Source: Phoronis australis (Eukaryota > Phoronida > Phoronidae). From it: a stretch of DNA of 34,753 nt. Below, piece by piece: positions 9,280 to 20,350 of this stretch. The DNA lies in NCBI GenBank assembly GCA_002633005.1, contig NMRA01000211.1, positions 126,419 to 161,171 on the forward strand, written 5' to 3'. The notes under the pieces were generated by a model that did not search any database, was not told the origin of the DNA, and saw only the letters and a list, made by a program, of their open reading frames with translations. A program made the translations under genes and the position numbers. Numbering within the stretch: the first letter of the stretch is position 1; each line of letters starts with the position of its first letter.

Positions 9280-10400
9280 AATCACATGGCATGGTGTGTC
9301 CAGTCCATTAGGTAAACATTAAGCTGATTTTGGGTCCAGAAGTTGGAGACAAGAGTCACTGGATTGAAATAAGCTAGAAAACTATCACTTCTGGTTTATA
9401 GGTATGATGAAACTGAATCTGCCAAACTAATTTCATAGTTCTGTCAATGTGGTCGCTAAAATCGTTAGAGCCACATGGAGAACTCGAGCATAAGTTGCGT
9501 TGACAAACTTTATTCGTTTCTTTCTTATAGTTACTCGGTTCAACTGTAACATACAAAAAAAAACGTTCTATGAGACAATTGAACAATACGTTGGTCGTTT
9601 ACAAAGTTACAATACTAATATTAAACATTGCATATATTCTTATTCGGACAACATCAAACTACTTGAGGCAACGCTAATTAAAGTTACAGAGTACGCGTTA
9701 CAATTACGTTGAAGTACTGACTATGTACTGTAACAAAACTAAGTACAAAATACTTACACCAATTTGCGGCATAGATCACGATTAAACTCAAAACTCAAGA
9801 TACATGTAAGGACGTTGAAGCACGAATGAGCTAAGCTGGCGCGCGTTACAGCTATAAACTATGGTGTGCCGAGCAGTTTTACATATTCAAAATTCTAGTG
9901 AAGAATTAGTCACATGGAAAATATACGCGGTAGAAGCTGGAGAGCAAACATATAAACCACCAACAGATGGCGAATATAGTCAGACTACAAACAAGAGTGC
10001 GTCGGCACTTATAGTCAATTCACGCATCAATTTGGAGAGTTTATAGAGCATTTCTCGCATTTTGCCAGTAAACGTTTTGTGCAGGAGTGGGTATCTGACC
10101 CCGAGTTTTGAAAAGGATATGCGAAATTAGATATTGAGGCAAAAAAGCATAAAATAACGAAATTGGTTCTGGGCTGTTCGAAAAAGGAAAAAGTCACCTA
10201 ATACCAGCTGAAATGAGTCGAGGTCCTTTTTACACACAGCCTCACATGAGGAATGGGTTGGAATCTTTCTTTTTTACCCAACATAACCCGAGGTGAAGCG
10301 CAACTTTCCAAATGAGTTGAACACAGACCAGAAACAACTACGCTGTTTTTGGGTTTAGTGTAGTTTCTTAGTTTTTCTAATTCACGTAAGAAGAAATTGA
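9280..10400. promoter_or_regulatory. CpG-retaining segment, candidate promoter region of the large gene
   Basis: My hand count gives about 28 CpGs in 9481-10080 against 6 in 10501-11100. Invertebrate gene bodies are often methylated and lose CpG, while promoters and intergenic DNA keep it, so the boundary near 10.1-10.5 kb may mark the start of the transcribed, methylated unit. Supporting hints are a donor-like CAC-GTAAGA near 10385 and a CTCF/YY1-like CCAACAGATGGCGA at 9960-9973. Two open frames (9500-9712 and 9861-10046) are short and unrecognised. No TATA box or initiator is clear. Confidence 0.3.
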
Positions 10401-12151
10401 GACGTACACCATTGAACTTTTCCTGGCCTTACTTACATCCCCTCTCGGCCTGTAAATTGGAAATTGATTTGTAGTGCAACGAAGTTAACACTGACAGACT
10501 GCCTCTGATTAAAAGAATGAGTTCCAGAGATCTGATGGTTATAACAACCTTTTGCTTCAATTAATTTAGGTGCTCTGTGTCTGTACCAGTCCACATTGCA
10601 CTTGGGGCGCTTTCTTTGGTCTGCTGTTCATTTGTCGAAGGCAAACACCGGTGCAGGTCCATAATTTATTTTTGAAAAACTGTTAAGAAATTACCTTTTG
10701 CCTAATAGTCTTGAGACCTATAGGTCTTGGGCTCAGTGGATGGGCAATCTGAGCCAGATTTAAGTCAAATTTTATTTTCTCGTTTCTTCATAAAATATAA
10801 GTAGCACCTAACTTATGCTTTAACCAAGCTCTCTATTAAAAATTACCCTCAGATATTCAAAAATTGTTTGCATTCGCAACAATGTATGAGACCTTAAATT
10901 GAAAAGTGGCAATTTTGTAATTATTTTTATTGAAAATCCTTTGCTGTTCATCTTTTATGGGAATTTTAGCACTTGAAGAGAAGTGTTACATCATCTCCTA
11001 GGAAACGGATGATGACATCACTACATCAGATGTAGTGTGACTCTTGTACCACATAGCATGTTCTCTTTGGTGAACTGATGTTGAATTTCATAAACCATGC
11101 TGTGCTATATTAGATTCTTTTAATTTACCCTATATCCAATGCCTCTTTCCCACCAACACTACAAGTCCCAGGAGTTTTGAGGTGTTTCGGTCAGTGGGAA
11201 AGAAACACCCTCACTTGAACAACCATCAAAACTTCTCAAAATGGGTGTATGAAACTGCGGACTTTGCACAAATGCTCAGCAATGGAAAAGATTAAATCCA
11301 AGCTTGCAGTAATAATCGATAAGCGTCGCAACAAGTTATACAATCACGTGAGAATCAACTGCGCCATCTGGTGTTTAATCCAAAGGACTGGCAGTAACTC
11401 TGACGTTGCTGCTAACGTAATTGTAATTGGAGTTGTGATGGAGTTTTGATTGACATCGAGTCTCTCTAACACAAAAGTGACAAAATGCATTCTGTTTACA
11501 TCATACAATGAAAATGAGCGGGGTGAGGTCTGCAAACAACTTAGTTTTAAGAATAAATGATGTATTAATTAGTTCTTGAGATGTAGTGTGATATCAGTTG
11601 TTCCCTGACAGAGCTGCTAATCTGTAAATGAGCCAATGAGGTGATAAAATTTAGGTTAGAGTCCATTAGCAGTTTAAACAAATAATGCGCCACTGGTAGC
11701 CAGTGGTAAACCAGTGGTAGCCAGTGGTAGGGTTTGTTTGCTCGTGAGCTCATTTAGCTCATTGGTTTGCTGTAACTCCTGTACCTGTTATTTCTATCAT
11801 GATAAGTACATCTGTTTTTCATTTCAGCGTTGTCATACCTTAGCACTGAATTTTTGAAGGACTGTCATCATACAAAGTCTTCTTATTGTGTAAATTCCAT
11901 AGCACACTACACAGAAAATTCTGCATTTTGGGCCAGTAAACTTTTCGACCTCAGAATTCAAGATTCTTAAGATTGGGACATGGGCTACTTTGGCTCTTAT
12001 TATGCTTTTCAAATATTGGGTGCAGCATTTTGTATCAATAGAGTCTCTTTATGTAAGGCTTTAATTGACAAAATGGTTTCTGGCCTTAATTTTCATCAAC
12101 AAGTTTGACAGTTAATTTGCCTGTCCACCATATTACCTGCTGCACAAGTGA

Positions 12152-12360
12152 AGAATTCCCATAGCTCAGTGGTTTAGGAGACATGGGTGCAAATCCTGGC
12201 TGACACTGCCAAACACCTGAGCATTGTACAAAAGTGTCTCCTCTGAGCCGAGGGAGTGACTGAGAACCAGGATATAATGCGATGGCGGTTTCCGTAAATG
12301 TTGGTATTATAGTGGATGGAGGTAGATGGATGTTATTGTCTACTGTAAAGCACACATAGA
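12152..12360 (+). repeat. Candidate tRNA-derived SINE
   Basis: TAGCTCAGTGG at 12162-12172 is a perfect RNA polymerase III A box. GGTGCAAATCC at 12186-12196 differs from the B-box consensus GGTTCGANTCC at two positions. The A-to-B distance is about 24 bp, some 20 shorter than in a real tRNA, so this is not a functional tRNA gene. About 160 bp of unrelated body follows. It resembles a degenerate tRNA-headed SINE; a chance match cannot be excluded. Confidence 0.4.
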
Positions 12361-12724
12361 ATGAGAAATAAACTCTCTCTTGTATTCTAAACTTTATTAT
12401 TCTAAAAATGTGTTTTATTTAGACAGACGAGGCCACATGGTAAAAATTCTCCAGTTCAGGACGGTAAAAATTTTTTTCTCAAGATCCAAGCTTGTACCAA
12501 ATATTAGAAATAGGTAATATTGTCCTTCCCAAATTCAAGAATTTCGATCAGTGGCCAACGATTATTCACCCTGATGTTGCACACTGTGGGAACGCATGAA
12601 AGTGTTGTATCACTGGCTGTTTGTGATAACTTTAAGGAATGCCAAGTCTATCTTATTCATACAAAACACACTCTTCGATAATGGAGAAGTATCATGAAGG
12701 CGAAAATTGGACGTCTTCCTGTCT

Positions 12725-13092
12725 TTAAAATGAAGAAAATTCAATATCAGCTTTGATTTGGGTGTCCCTCATTTTAGAGACAGTCTCGAACGGGAAAATT
12801 TTTACCATAACCATGGCTCCTATCCTGTAGTTTGAATGAGTCTGACCTAAATTAGAGCAGACGTGACTCTTTATTCCATGGTTACCAGCATGAAGATAAC
12901 CTCCGCATATTTTCACCCGAAGCACATTTGTGTCACTTTTCGGGAACTGAGACCTCATCTTTAAACTGGTACCGACTAAAGCGACCAGATTATGGTATGG
13001 TTGAGGATGGCAGTTTAATTTCTTGCATTCTTCAAGTTGAAGCACAAGGGTGTTATAGTCAACCACATGTGTGGCCTGTTCTGCCCTGGAGG
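12725..13092 (-). other. Unrecognised minus-strand open frame with a possible acceptor
   Basis: It has 120-odd open codons ending in TAA at 12725. A possible acceptor (ATGTTCCTCCAG) lies just upstream on the minus strand. Pieces read ATHVVDYNTLVLQLEECKK and KMRSQFPKSDTNVLRVK. There is no recognisable domain. It lies inside or just upstream of the oppositely oriented large gene. It could be a decayed transposon frame, a nested-gene exon or chance. Confidence 0.25.
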
Positions 13093-13934
13093 AACATCAT
13101 GATGATATGAAACAAGTCTTCCTGCATTGATCAGTCTAAAGTTTTCAATAAATTTCTACCTGTTGTGGTAGCAGAGGACTGCTAAGAAATTCTGTTGAAT
13201 TTTCAACTTCATTAAATCACGATTTATCCACGGATGGTCCCAGAGGCAAGAAAGCATTGGACCTCCTTTTGGAAATCAGGCACATTTTCAAGTCTCTCTT
13301 TCGTGTCGGGAAGGCGAAGAATTTCAGATCACGCATCAACGGATATTTATCGTTTTTCAAACTTTCTCACTTTGGAATTGTAGCCCACAGCACAACTAGT
13401 TTATTGGCATTGGAAGGATGAATAGAGTAATGCAACCAAGAAAAACTAGTAGAGAATCGCACAATAAAAAATAACGTGACAAACTCCAGTGGCACAAGAA
13501 CGAGGTAGCAAATGGGCTTGACGGATGTTTACTTCATTGTGGATTAATACAGCGTGATTTGAGTGTGGCTGTGCAATCTGGGACGGCCCTATTAGTGGTT
13601 ACCTCTGTAATCATGGCTGACTATCAGTTTCACATGCAGTCATAGTGTTGCTATACTTTTCCTAAAAATTCTGGATTCACTAATGAGTAGGATTGTATCA
13701 GAACTTTCTTATGGGGGTAACACAAGTTGCTAGAATTCGTTGCTGTTTGCTTATGTGACAAATTGGTGGTATATTTTGATTTTTGAGTATTGGAGGAATG
13801 TTAAAATAATGATAAAAGTAGCCTCTGAATCAATTGTTGCACATGTCTCGTTCTGAGCAATGGCTGACATTACGCGACTGACACTGCACCACATACTTAG
13901 TATGCTGAATGTGAGTATTTGTGTCTTGTTTTAG

Positions 13935-13991
13935 GATGTAAGCACTTGACGAGTCGATTACAACAAACATGGCTGCGGCAGTAGGAGTTAT
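13935..13991 (+). CDS. Start-codon exon of the large plus-strand gene
   Basis: The exon runs from a good acceptor (TCTTGTTTTAG) to a strong donor (AT followed by GTGAGTATAT). The first 34 bases are 5'-untranslated. The ATG at 13969 has a favourable context (AAAC-ATG-G) and starts MAAAVGV; the exon ends two bases into the next codon (phase 2). The exon at 22789 begins with the single base that completes it (AT+G, Met). The start was chosen because it is the only ATG in the exon, in a strong context and followed by an Ala-rich opening typical of many animal proteins. If the acceptor is real, a non-coding exon lies upstream, perhaps near the CpG boundary at about 10 kb. Confidence 0.6.
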
Positions 13992-14294
13992 GTGAGTATA
14001 TTATATTTTTTTCTTTAGAAAACTTTGTTAAGTGCTTCCTTGTTGTTAAAAACTAAATGGCTACTTGCGTGTCGATGTCTGTGTTAGAACAGATGGGCTT
14101 AGTTACCAAGATTAGACCCCATGTGCAGAGAATCTGACTGAAACTCCTGAGCCCCCCCCCCCAAGCCCCCTAAGGTGCGTCGCCCATGTACTTTATCCTG
14201 TTCTGGCGTTGCAATGTAGGAGTGCTTTACCCCATAGTTGGTGAAACACTCTTTTGAGTGTATGACTGTTGGTGGCAGGCCACTCATTTCACCT

Positions 14295-14504
14295 CATAAT
14301 TATGTACAACACAATGAGACATCCCTTATTCATATGCATAATTATGTACAACACAATGAGATATCCCTTATTCAAATGCATAATTATGTACAACACAATG
14401 AGACATCCCTTATTCAAATGCATAATTATGTACAACACAATGAGATATCCCTTATTCAAATGCATGATTATGTACAACACAATGAGACATCCCTTATTCA
14501 AATG
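14295..14504 (+). repeat. 42-bp minisatellite, five units with alternating types
   Basis: Units start at 14295, 14337, 14379, 14421 and 14463, beginning CATAATTATGTACAACACAA. Units 1, 3 and 5 carry GAGACAT; units 2 and 4 carry GAGATAT. That makes an 84-bp higher-order period. Because 42 is a multiple of 3, frames stay open on both strands, and the predicted repetitive peptides are artefacts. Confidence 0.95.
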
Positions 14505-14808
14505 CATGAATTAAAAAGTGAATATACTAAGTTCAGACCTTATCAATATAGTTAAAGAGGTGTGCTTTGCTAGAGTTAATGAATGGGCTTTGCGTTTTCC
14601 CCGAAGTGCTTAACTGACTGTGTGCGAATTAGGTAGAGCAAGAAGTTGCCACCAAGTAGTCTCGTGCGAAATGAGCGATGGACAAAATATTATTTTTCTA
14701 AATAATTTTAGGTGTACGAAATAAGGTGAGTGTGGTAAACGTGGAGAATTACGGTATTATAAACTGGTGTGTTCTGTTACACACTTGTGATTCTCGAACA
14801 AAAAAGCT

Positions 14809-15055
14809 CACGCACCTATGAACATGACTCACGCACCTATCAACTCGGTTCACTAACTCACAAACTCGTACCCACAATCATGAAACCAGCCTTACGCACA
14901 CTAAGAGCAAGGCTACGGACTTACGCCTGCTGAGAAGTGCATGAATGAGCAGTGAAGAGTCTGTGTGCCCTGTCCTCATGTGATGGAGATGTGTATGCGT
15001 GTCTGTGAGTCATGCTTTTTGGGTGCGTAAGCCAAGTTTTGTGGGTGCGGTCAAG
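14809..15055. mobile_element. Diverged relative of the foldback element at 27957-28367
   Basis: The left part (CACGCACCTATGAACATGAC to about 14873) aligns with 27998-28065 at roughly 80 percent by eye, including the shared CACTAACTCACAAAC. The right part (GTCTGTGAGTCATGC, then GGGTGCGTAAGCC and GGGTGCGGTCAAG) resembles the reverse complement of the left, so this copy also had inverted arms that have drifted apart. No coding capacity is seen. Confidence 0.55.
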
Positions 15056-15705
15056 TGAGGCTATTTCGTCCAAAACATGTTCAGACCAAACAATTCTCTT
15101 GTGACTCTAAAGGAAACCCCCTTTGCCTCATTTGGGATTCACCAGAGTCTGCTGGACTATAAATGATAAATGAGTGAGATTATGTTTGACTAGACCACAG
15201 TGATAGTCTGGACAGGCCGCTAATTGGTCAAATTGCTCAGGAGTCTTGTTATGGGCATAAGTTAGCAGACTTTTAAAAACCAGTTAAGACATATAAAGTT
15301 GGTCATTCTGTTGAAGTCAGCTGGCAACTGTCACAAGTCCCTGTTATATGATGCCCGTGGTATAAATTAGTCGTACCACAAACAGACAAGTAAGAAATTA
15401 ACATAACCTGATCAGGCATAAAAATCATTGGCGAGGAAGTATGAATAAAGTGCGCAAAGTTGAACAGAATTACTTGCGTTTTATCTCAGACGATACAGTT
15501 GTTATAAGCTTTTACATCAGAAATGTTTTGATATTTCTATGTGAATGATCTGCAAGGCCAATAACCCCTAACCTCTCTATTAAGCCGCGTGACATTCAGG
15601 TACTGTCTTATTCACCAACTCACTTTGCCAGGTGTAGATGTACCAGCAAGTAATTTCTGATCTTGTGTATTAGTTATCCCCAGACTATTGCATATATTAT
15701 CAGTT

Positions 15706-15866
15706 ATAATCATGAGCGGCGCACCATAGGGGGCTGGGGGGCTATAGTCCCTCCCCCCACTTTTTTCAGTGCTAGGTCGCACATGGTTTGTAGGCGGTGC
15801 ACCACAGGGGGGCTGAGGGGGCTTTAGCCCCCCACCTTTTTTCAGTGTTGCACCGCCCATAATAAT
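15706..15866. mobile_element. MITE-like element with ~21-bp terminal inverted repeats and two internal units
   Basis: The left end ATAATCATGAGCGGCGCACC and the reverse complement of the right end, ATTATTATGGGCGGTGCAAC, agree at most positions. Inside are two ~78-bp units (15714-15791 and 15792-15866), each with GGGGGCT, a short TATAG or TTTAG, then CCCCC and CTTTTTTCAGTG. Each is itself a short palindrome (GGGGGCTTTAGCCCCC in the second). No target-site duplication is clear beyond TA-rich flanks. Confidence 0.55.
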
Positions 15867-15912
15867 TACGTGGTGCGTTTTTTCAGGTAAAAACCAAAAT
15901 ATCCCTTCCAAA

Positions 15913-16474
15913 GCTACATTTCACTCTATTTAGGGGACTGAAAATCAAAAGTCAAATTAGGCTTTTTACTTTCATAAAATTGGTTCCATTATATTCCTTA
16001 CAGTCAGGATTCGATTTGTGTTGGCGACAAGAATATTGAAACCATCAGCAGGTCCATGTGAGCTGTGACGGCTATCATCAGGTCTATATGGGCTGTGACA
16101 ACTATTGTCACTCCCAGCAAACAGCTGATGAGGTCAACGCTTCATTGTCATTTATTTTTTGTTGTAGCCCTTTTGAAACATCAGTGATTTCTTGTAAAAT
16201 CGCAAAAACTTGACAGATTTTGCCGTGTCACTGGTCTGGTCAAGGTTAACTATTTGAAAGTCAACCTAATCCCAAAATAGCCACCTGAGTATGCATTTTT
16301 CTTAAATCGATTGTGATCCATTAGTCTTGATAACACCCTTTTGAAATACGCATGCACGCCTTATCAGTCGGGGCGTGAAATACACAAATCCAACTTTTTA
16401 TGCCTTCCATTGGTGTGATTTTTGGATTTCTTTGCTTTATAGTGTGTATTCCTGAGGCTAATCAGTGCTGACCA
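15913..16474. repeat. 562-bp direct duplication, copy A, ending at the join at 16475
   Basis: It runs from GCTACATTTCACTC to CAGTGCTGACCA and is repeated as 16476-17037 at exactly equal length with four substitutions that I can find. The copies meet at a single N, and copy B continues into unique DNA. This fits two haplotypes placed in tandem. Confidence 0.93.
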
Positions 16475-16475
16475 N

Positions 16476-17037
16476 GCTACATTTCACTCTATTTACGGGA
16501 CTGAAAATCAAAAGTCAAATTAGGCTTTTTACTTTCATAAAATTAGTTCCATTATATTCCTTACAGTCAGGATTCGATTTGTGTTGGCGACAAGAATATT
16601 GAAACCATCAGCAGGTCCATGTGAGCTGTGACGGCTATCATCAGGTCTATATGGGCTGTGACAGCTATTGTCACTCCCAGCAAACAGCTGATGAGGTCAA
16701 CGCTTCATTGTCATTTATTTTTTGTTGTAGCCCTTTTGAAACATCAGTGATTTCTTGTAAAATCGCAAAAACTTGACAGATTTTGCCATGTCACTGGTCT
16801 GGTCAAGGTTAACTATTTGAAAGTCAACCTAATCCCAAAATAGCCACCTGAGTATGCATTTTTCTTAAATCGATTGTGATCCATTAGTCTTGATAACACC
16901 CTTTTGAAATACGCATGCACGCCTTATCAGTCGGGGCGTGAAATACACAAATCCAACTTTTTATGCCTTCCATTGGTGTGATTTTTGGATTTCTTTGCTT
17001 TATAGTGTGTATTCCTGAGGCTAATCAGTGCTGACCA
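16476..17037. repeat. 562-bp direct duplication, copy B
   Basis: It is the same length as copy A with about four base differences (for example TTAGGGG against TTACGGG near the start). Real genomic sequence probably contains this segment once per haplotype. Confidence 0.93.
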
Positions 17038-17395
17038 TGCGGAAATAACCTTCAGTGGGAAGCCTGTTTTAATCAATGTACCAACCGCATACTTAGGATT
17101 GAGGCTGGGGCTTATGTTCAGTCAGGCAGGCCTTTTGCTCAAGAACTCCGTTTTGAGAGTGTGGTTTTGTAGTGAAGTAGTATTTCGGTAAAATGGCACT
17201 AATTTCGGATAAATATGATCTCCAAAATTGGTCCTTTCATTTTTTCAAAGGATTTTAACACGGCTACGGATGCCCATGATTTCTCAGAATTTTTGTCCGG
17301 TTGTATTTATGTTATAGATCTTGAAAAATGATTTTGTATTTGGCCCGACTTATCTTTTACCGGTAAATGAAAAATGAAGAAAGTAAAATTTCTCC

Positions 17396-17450
17396 TGTCG
17401 GCCATGTAGTGTCCTAAATTGGTGAAATTTCACTGAAACTTATGTACGTA
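17396..17450 (+). repeat. Dispersed repeat family, copy B
   Basis: The block TGTCGGCCATGTAGTGTCCT, followed by AAATTGGTGAAATTTCAC, matches 31973-32015 and 6985-7025 with scattered differences. The flanks are diverged. Confidence 0.4.
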
Positions 17451-18154
17451 TATGAAACGTTCACTATAGTTTTAAATATGGTATGCTGGTGCCTGGTCAC
17501 GGTTGGAGGACTGATTTGCCCTTTCTTTCCATTCCTAAATCATCCTATGTGCTGCATTGGCAAGCTATGTCAAATATTGGTGTAGATGCTTCTTACTACT
17601 CCAGGCAACTAAGTTACAATCGATTATTCCTATCTTCATAGTTCCTAATGCAAGTTCTGGGTATGATTATAGAAATTCCAAAAGCCAGTCTACTATTAGA
17701 CGGATTATGGCATTTGAATGCACCAGTCTTCCATGTCTGTAAGTGTAAGCTTTCCCTTTTTGTGTTACCCTTTCGCTGTAAGAAAAATCTCGATTAGACC
17801 CTCTGGTCAGCCTTATATTAGTGATCTTTCCCAGGTCTCTCTGTGAGCTGCATTCTTCATCTTGTCATCCTTCATGTTTGTACTTCTATCAGTTAGCTGT
17901 AGCTATTTGCATAGTACTGCATTCTTTTCTCTGCAGTCAGATGGGTATTTAGAAAAATTTTGTCTGGCCGAATGGTGTGTTGGGATTTTGGATGTGGAAA
18001 CAAGAGCTTTGAGCAAGTTAGTGAGTTCTTAAGTAGTATTGGCCTGAGAGTAACATTGTAAATGTCCTTATGAAGGTATTAGAACATTTCTCAATCTTAT
18101 AGATTCCAAAATTAGACAACAGAACCCTTAGCCACACTGCTCCCCATGTCATTT

Positions 18155-18185
18155 CCCTCCCCCTCCCCCTCCCCCCCTTCCCCCC
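18155..18185 (-). other. C-rich tract; G-quadruplex-capable on the minus strand
   Basis: Five runs of C (3, 5, 5, 7 and 6 long) are separated by one or two T. The minus strand therefore has five G-runs with 1-2 base loops, which satisfies the usual G4 pattern. It lies in intron 1, so the G-rich form is on the template strand of the large gene. Confidence 0.6.
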
Positions 18186-19070
18186 GTTGTCATCTGCTGA
18201 GGAAATCGAGGTGATTTGACAGCTTTACGCGAAGCCTTTGGATACTCTTCGTCATTTTCAGTAAAAATAAACAGTGTTGACGACGTCATTGGCTTTCAAG
18301 AAAATCTAGGATTTGACTGTGTTTTGTTTGTCTTGGAAATTTCCTCCAAAACTAGGAGCTTCCTGTCCTAAAAACGAGAAATGACAACAAAGCATGGGCA
18401 CCTATTTGTGTGAACACAATACTTAGTGTTTTCATTACAAGTGGACTTTTAATCAATTTTCCTTTACTATCCTTTGCTGTTTTTGTTACCATGGATAAAA
18501 CCACAAATCTTTCAGTATCAGGTCAATAATGTTTGCAAGTGGAAAAACATCATCAGCGGTGCTATTTTTACACCTTCTCTGAATGAAGTTGGGCCTGGTG
18601 TGTAAACAACAGCGGTGCAGTGGTGCTCACCAGCGGTTATTTTTCCAGCACCATCGATTGGCTTGGATAATACACAAAGCCTGCAGTCCACTTGAGGTTT
18701 ATCTCATTTGGGCTTATATTTGAAGCATGGTCAAATTAGCTTAATATTGTCTGCAGTCAGTTCCTAGACTTACAGACCAACTGGCCGACTATGTAACATC
18801 CTTCCTGTATTCTGTGAGGCTCTGCGGCTGTGTTGTCTACAGCTCACCACTAGGAAAGATGAGCGTTATTGGAGATAGTCGTTGTCATTGTGAAAGGTTA
18901 TCTGGGATTCTTGAGGCACCGTTTTAGTATGGGCTCAGAAACGAGTTGTCTTGGCTCTGGCTCCGTTCTGATCCGTCAGTGGTCGACGTGTAGTTTGATT
19001 CCGGCGGACGACTTTGTGTGGAGAAATGATGAGATGTAAGGATTGTTGTCACATGGTGTTGTTGTCTCTC

Positions 19071-19116
19071 AGATCTAGATTCAATCAATCCATGAAGGTC
19101 TGAGTAATCTAGATCT
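19071..19116. repeat. Perfect 11-bp inverted repeat
   Basis: AGATCTAGATT (19071-19081) and AATCTAGATCT (19106-19116) are exact reverse complements around a 24-nt loop. Function unknown; it lies in intron 1. Confidence 0.7.
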
Positions 19117-19999
19117 AAATCTAGTCAGCTGAAAGCCAGTGAGTGCATATGAAATTCCTGGTAGTACTGGTAAATGTTGTCTTGAGTTGGAGGTTGTGTA
19201 ATAGCTGAGACTGGATTATTAGATGAGGTGATCATGTAGGTATAACTGGAATGCCTAGTAAGTATTGCTTGAATTGAGATCCATGCAGTTATTGTTTGAG
19301 GGAAGTCTTGTCATTGATGACAAAAAGACTGACCATGAATGTAAATGGCAGTTTTGAATTAGGCATTGTCATATAGTTGTGACCCAGCTTTCTGGTCATA
19401 AGTTACTAATAGATGTAGAAATCACCGGCAAACATTTTCTGGATCGAGGTCCAGTTGTTGCTAAAGTGAAAAAATTGTGTGTTGATGACAAAAATTTAGG
19501 GATGTTCCTATTGAATGCTGTCTAATGTTGGACATTGTGTAATTTTCGAAACTCTGGTTTTCATGGTTTTAGCTAACAATGGAAGTATAAGCTAATTCCC
19601 TATTATAAATATCCTGGATGTATGCTGGCCTAGTTATTGTTTGAAAGAAGTCTTCAACACATGACAGAAAGATGAGGGAAGTTCCTGGTAAACACTCATT
19701 GTCTAAACCTGGTGTGCACACAGTAATGCTAGGACCTTCACTTGGACCTAGCTAAAATCTAGCCAAAGTCGTGTTCTCATTTAAAATACATGGCAATATG
19801 TCACGCAATCTCGCAAAGTCTTGTGAGGTCCTATTGTTCCTGAATGGGAGGCTGGTCATAGCTAGGGTGAAGGAGTGTTTGTGTATGTGTGTGAAGGTGT
19901 ACTTCTGAAGTGTTGCCTGTGCTGTCAATGTTCCTGACACTGAGTGTGTGATACTTCTGTTCCAAAATACCAGTGCCACATTGATTGCAGCATTTACTA

Positions 20000-20350
20000 T
20001 ACCCACTATACCACTGCTGTACCCACTGTGCCACTACTGTACCAATACTGTACCCACTGTACCACTATGGTACCCACTGTACCACTACCGTACCCACTGT
20101 ACCACTGCTGTACCCACTGTACCGCTGCGGTACCACTCCTGTACCCACTATACCACGACTGAACCCACTATACCACTGCTGTGCCCACTGTACCACTGCT
20201 GTGCCCNCCCACTGTACCACTACCGTACCCACTGTACCACTACTGTGCCCACTGTACCACAACCGTACCCACTGTACCACTACTGCACCCACTGTACCAC
20301 TGTTGTACCCACTGTACCACTGCTGTGCCCACTGTACCACTGCTGTGCCC
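20000..20350 (+). repeat. 20-bp minisatellite (about 17 units), interrupted by the join at 20207
   Basis: The unit resembles CACTGTACCACTACTGTACC, with GTACC occurring about twice per unit. Units vary mainly at the ACT/GCT/ACC triplet before GTACC. A single N lies inside, so the copy number is unreliable. All three forward frames are open and give Pro/Thr/Cys/Tyr-rich artefacts. Confidence 0.93.

Larger units (their letters stand above)
10401..13934. other. Upstream region or non-coding first intron of the large gene
   Basis: It is CpG-poor, AT-rich DNA with no convincing plus-strand exon before 13935. It holds a short CCAGTGGTAG-type repeat near 11690-11730, a tRNA-like SINE candidate (12152-12360) and an unrecognised minus-strand frame (12725-13092). 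The CpG depletion suggests it is transcribed, which would make 13935-13991 a second exon. Confidence 0.35.

Noticed and set aside
12162-12196. A real tRNA gene
   Set aside because: A-B box spacing is about 20 bp too short and no acceptor stem can be formed.
14238-14555. HNYVQHNE-type repeat protein on the plus strand and MHLNKG-type on the minus strand
   Set aside because: Open frames on both strands follow from a 42-bp unit divisible by 3; no conserved start or flanking coding sequence.
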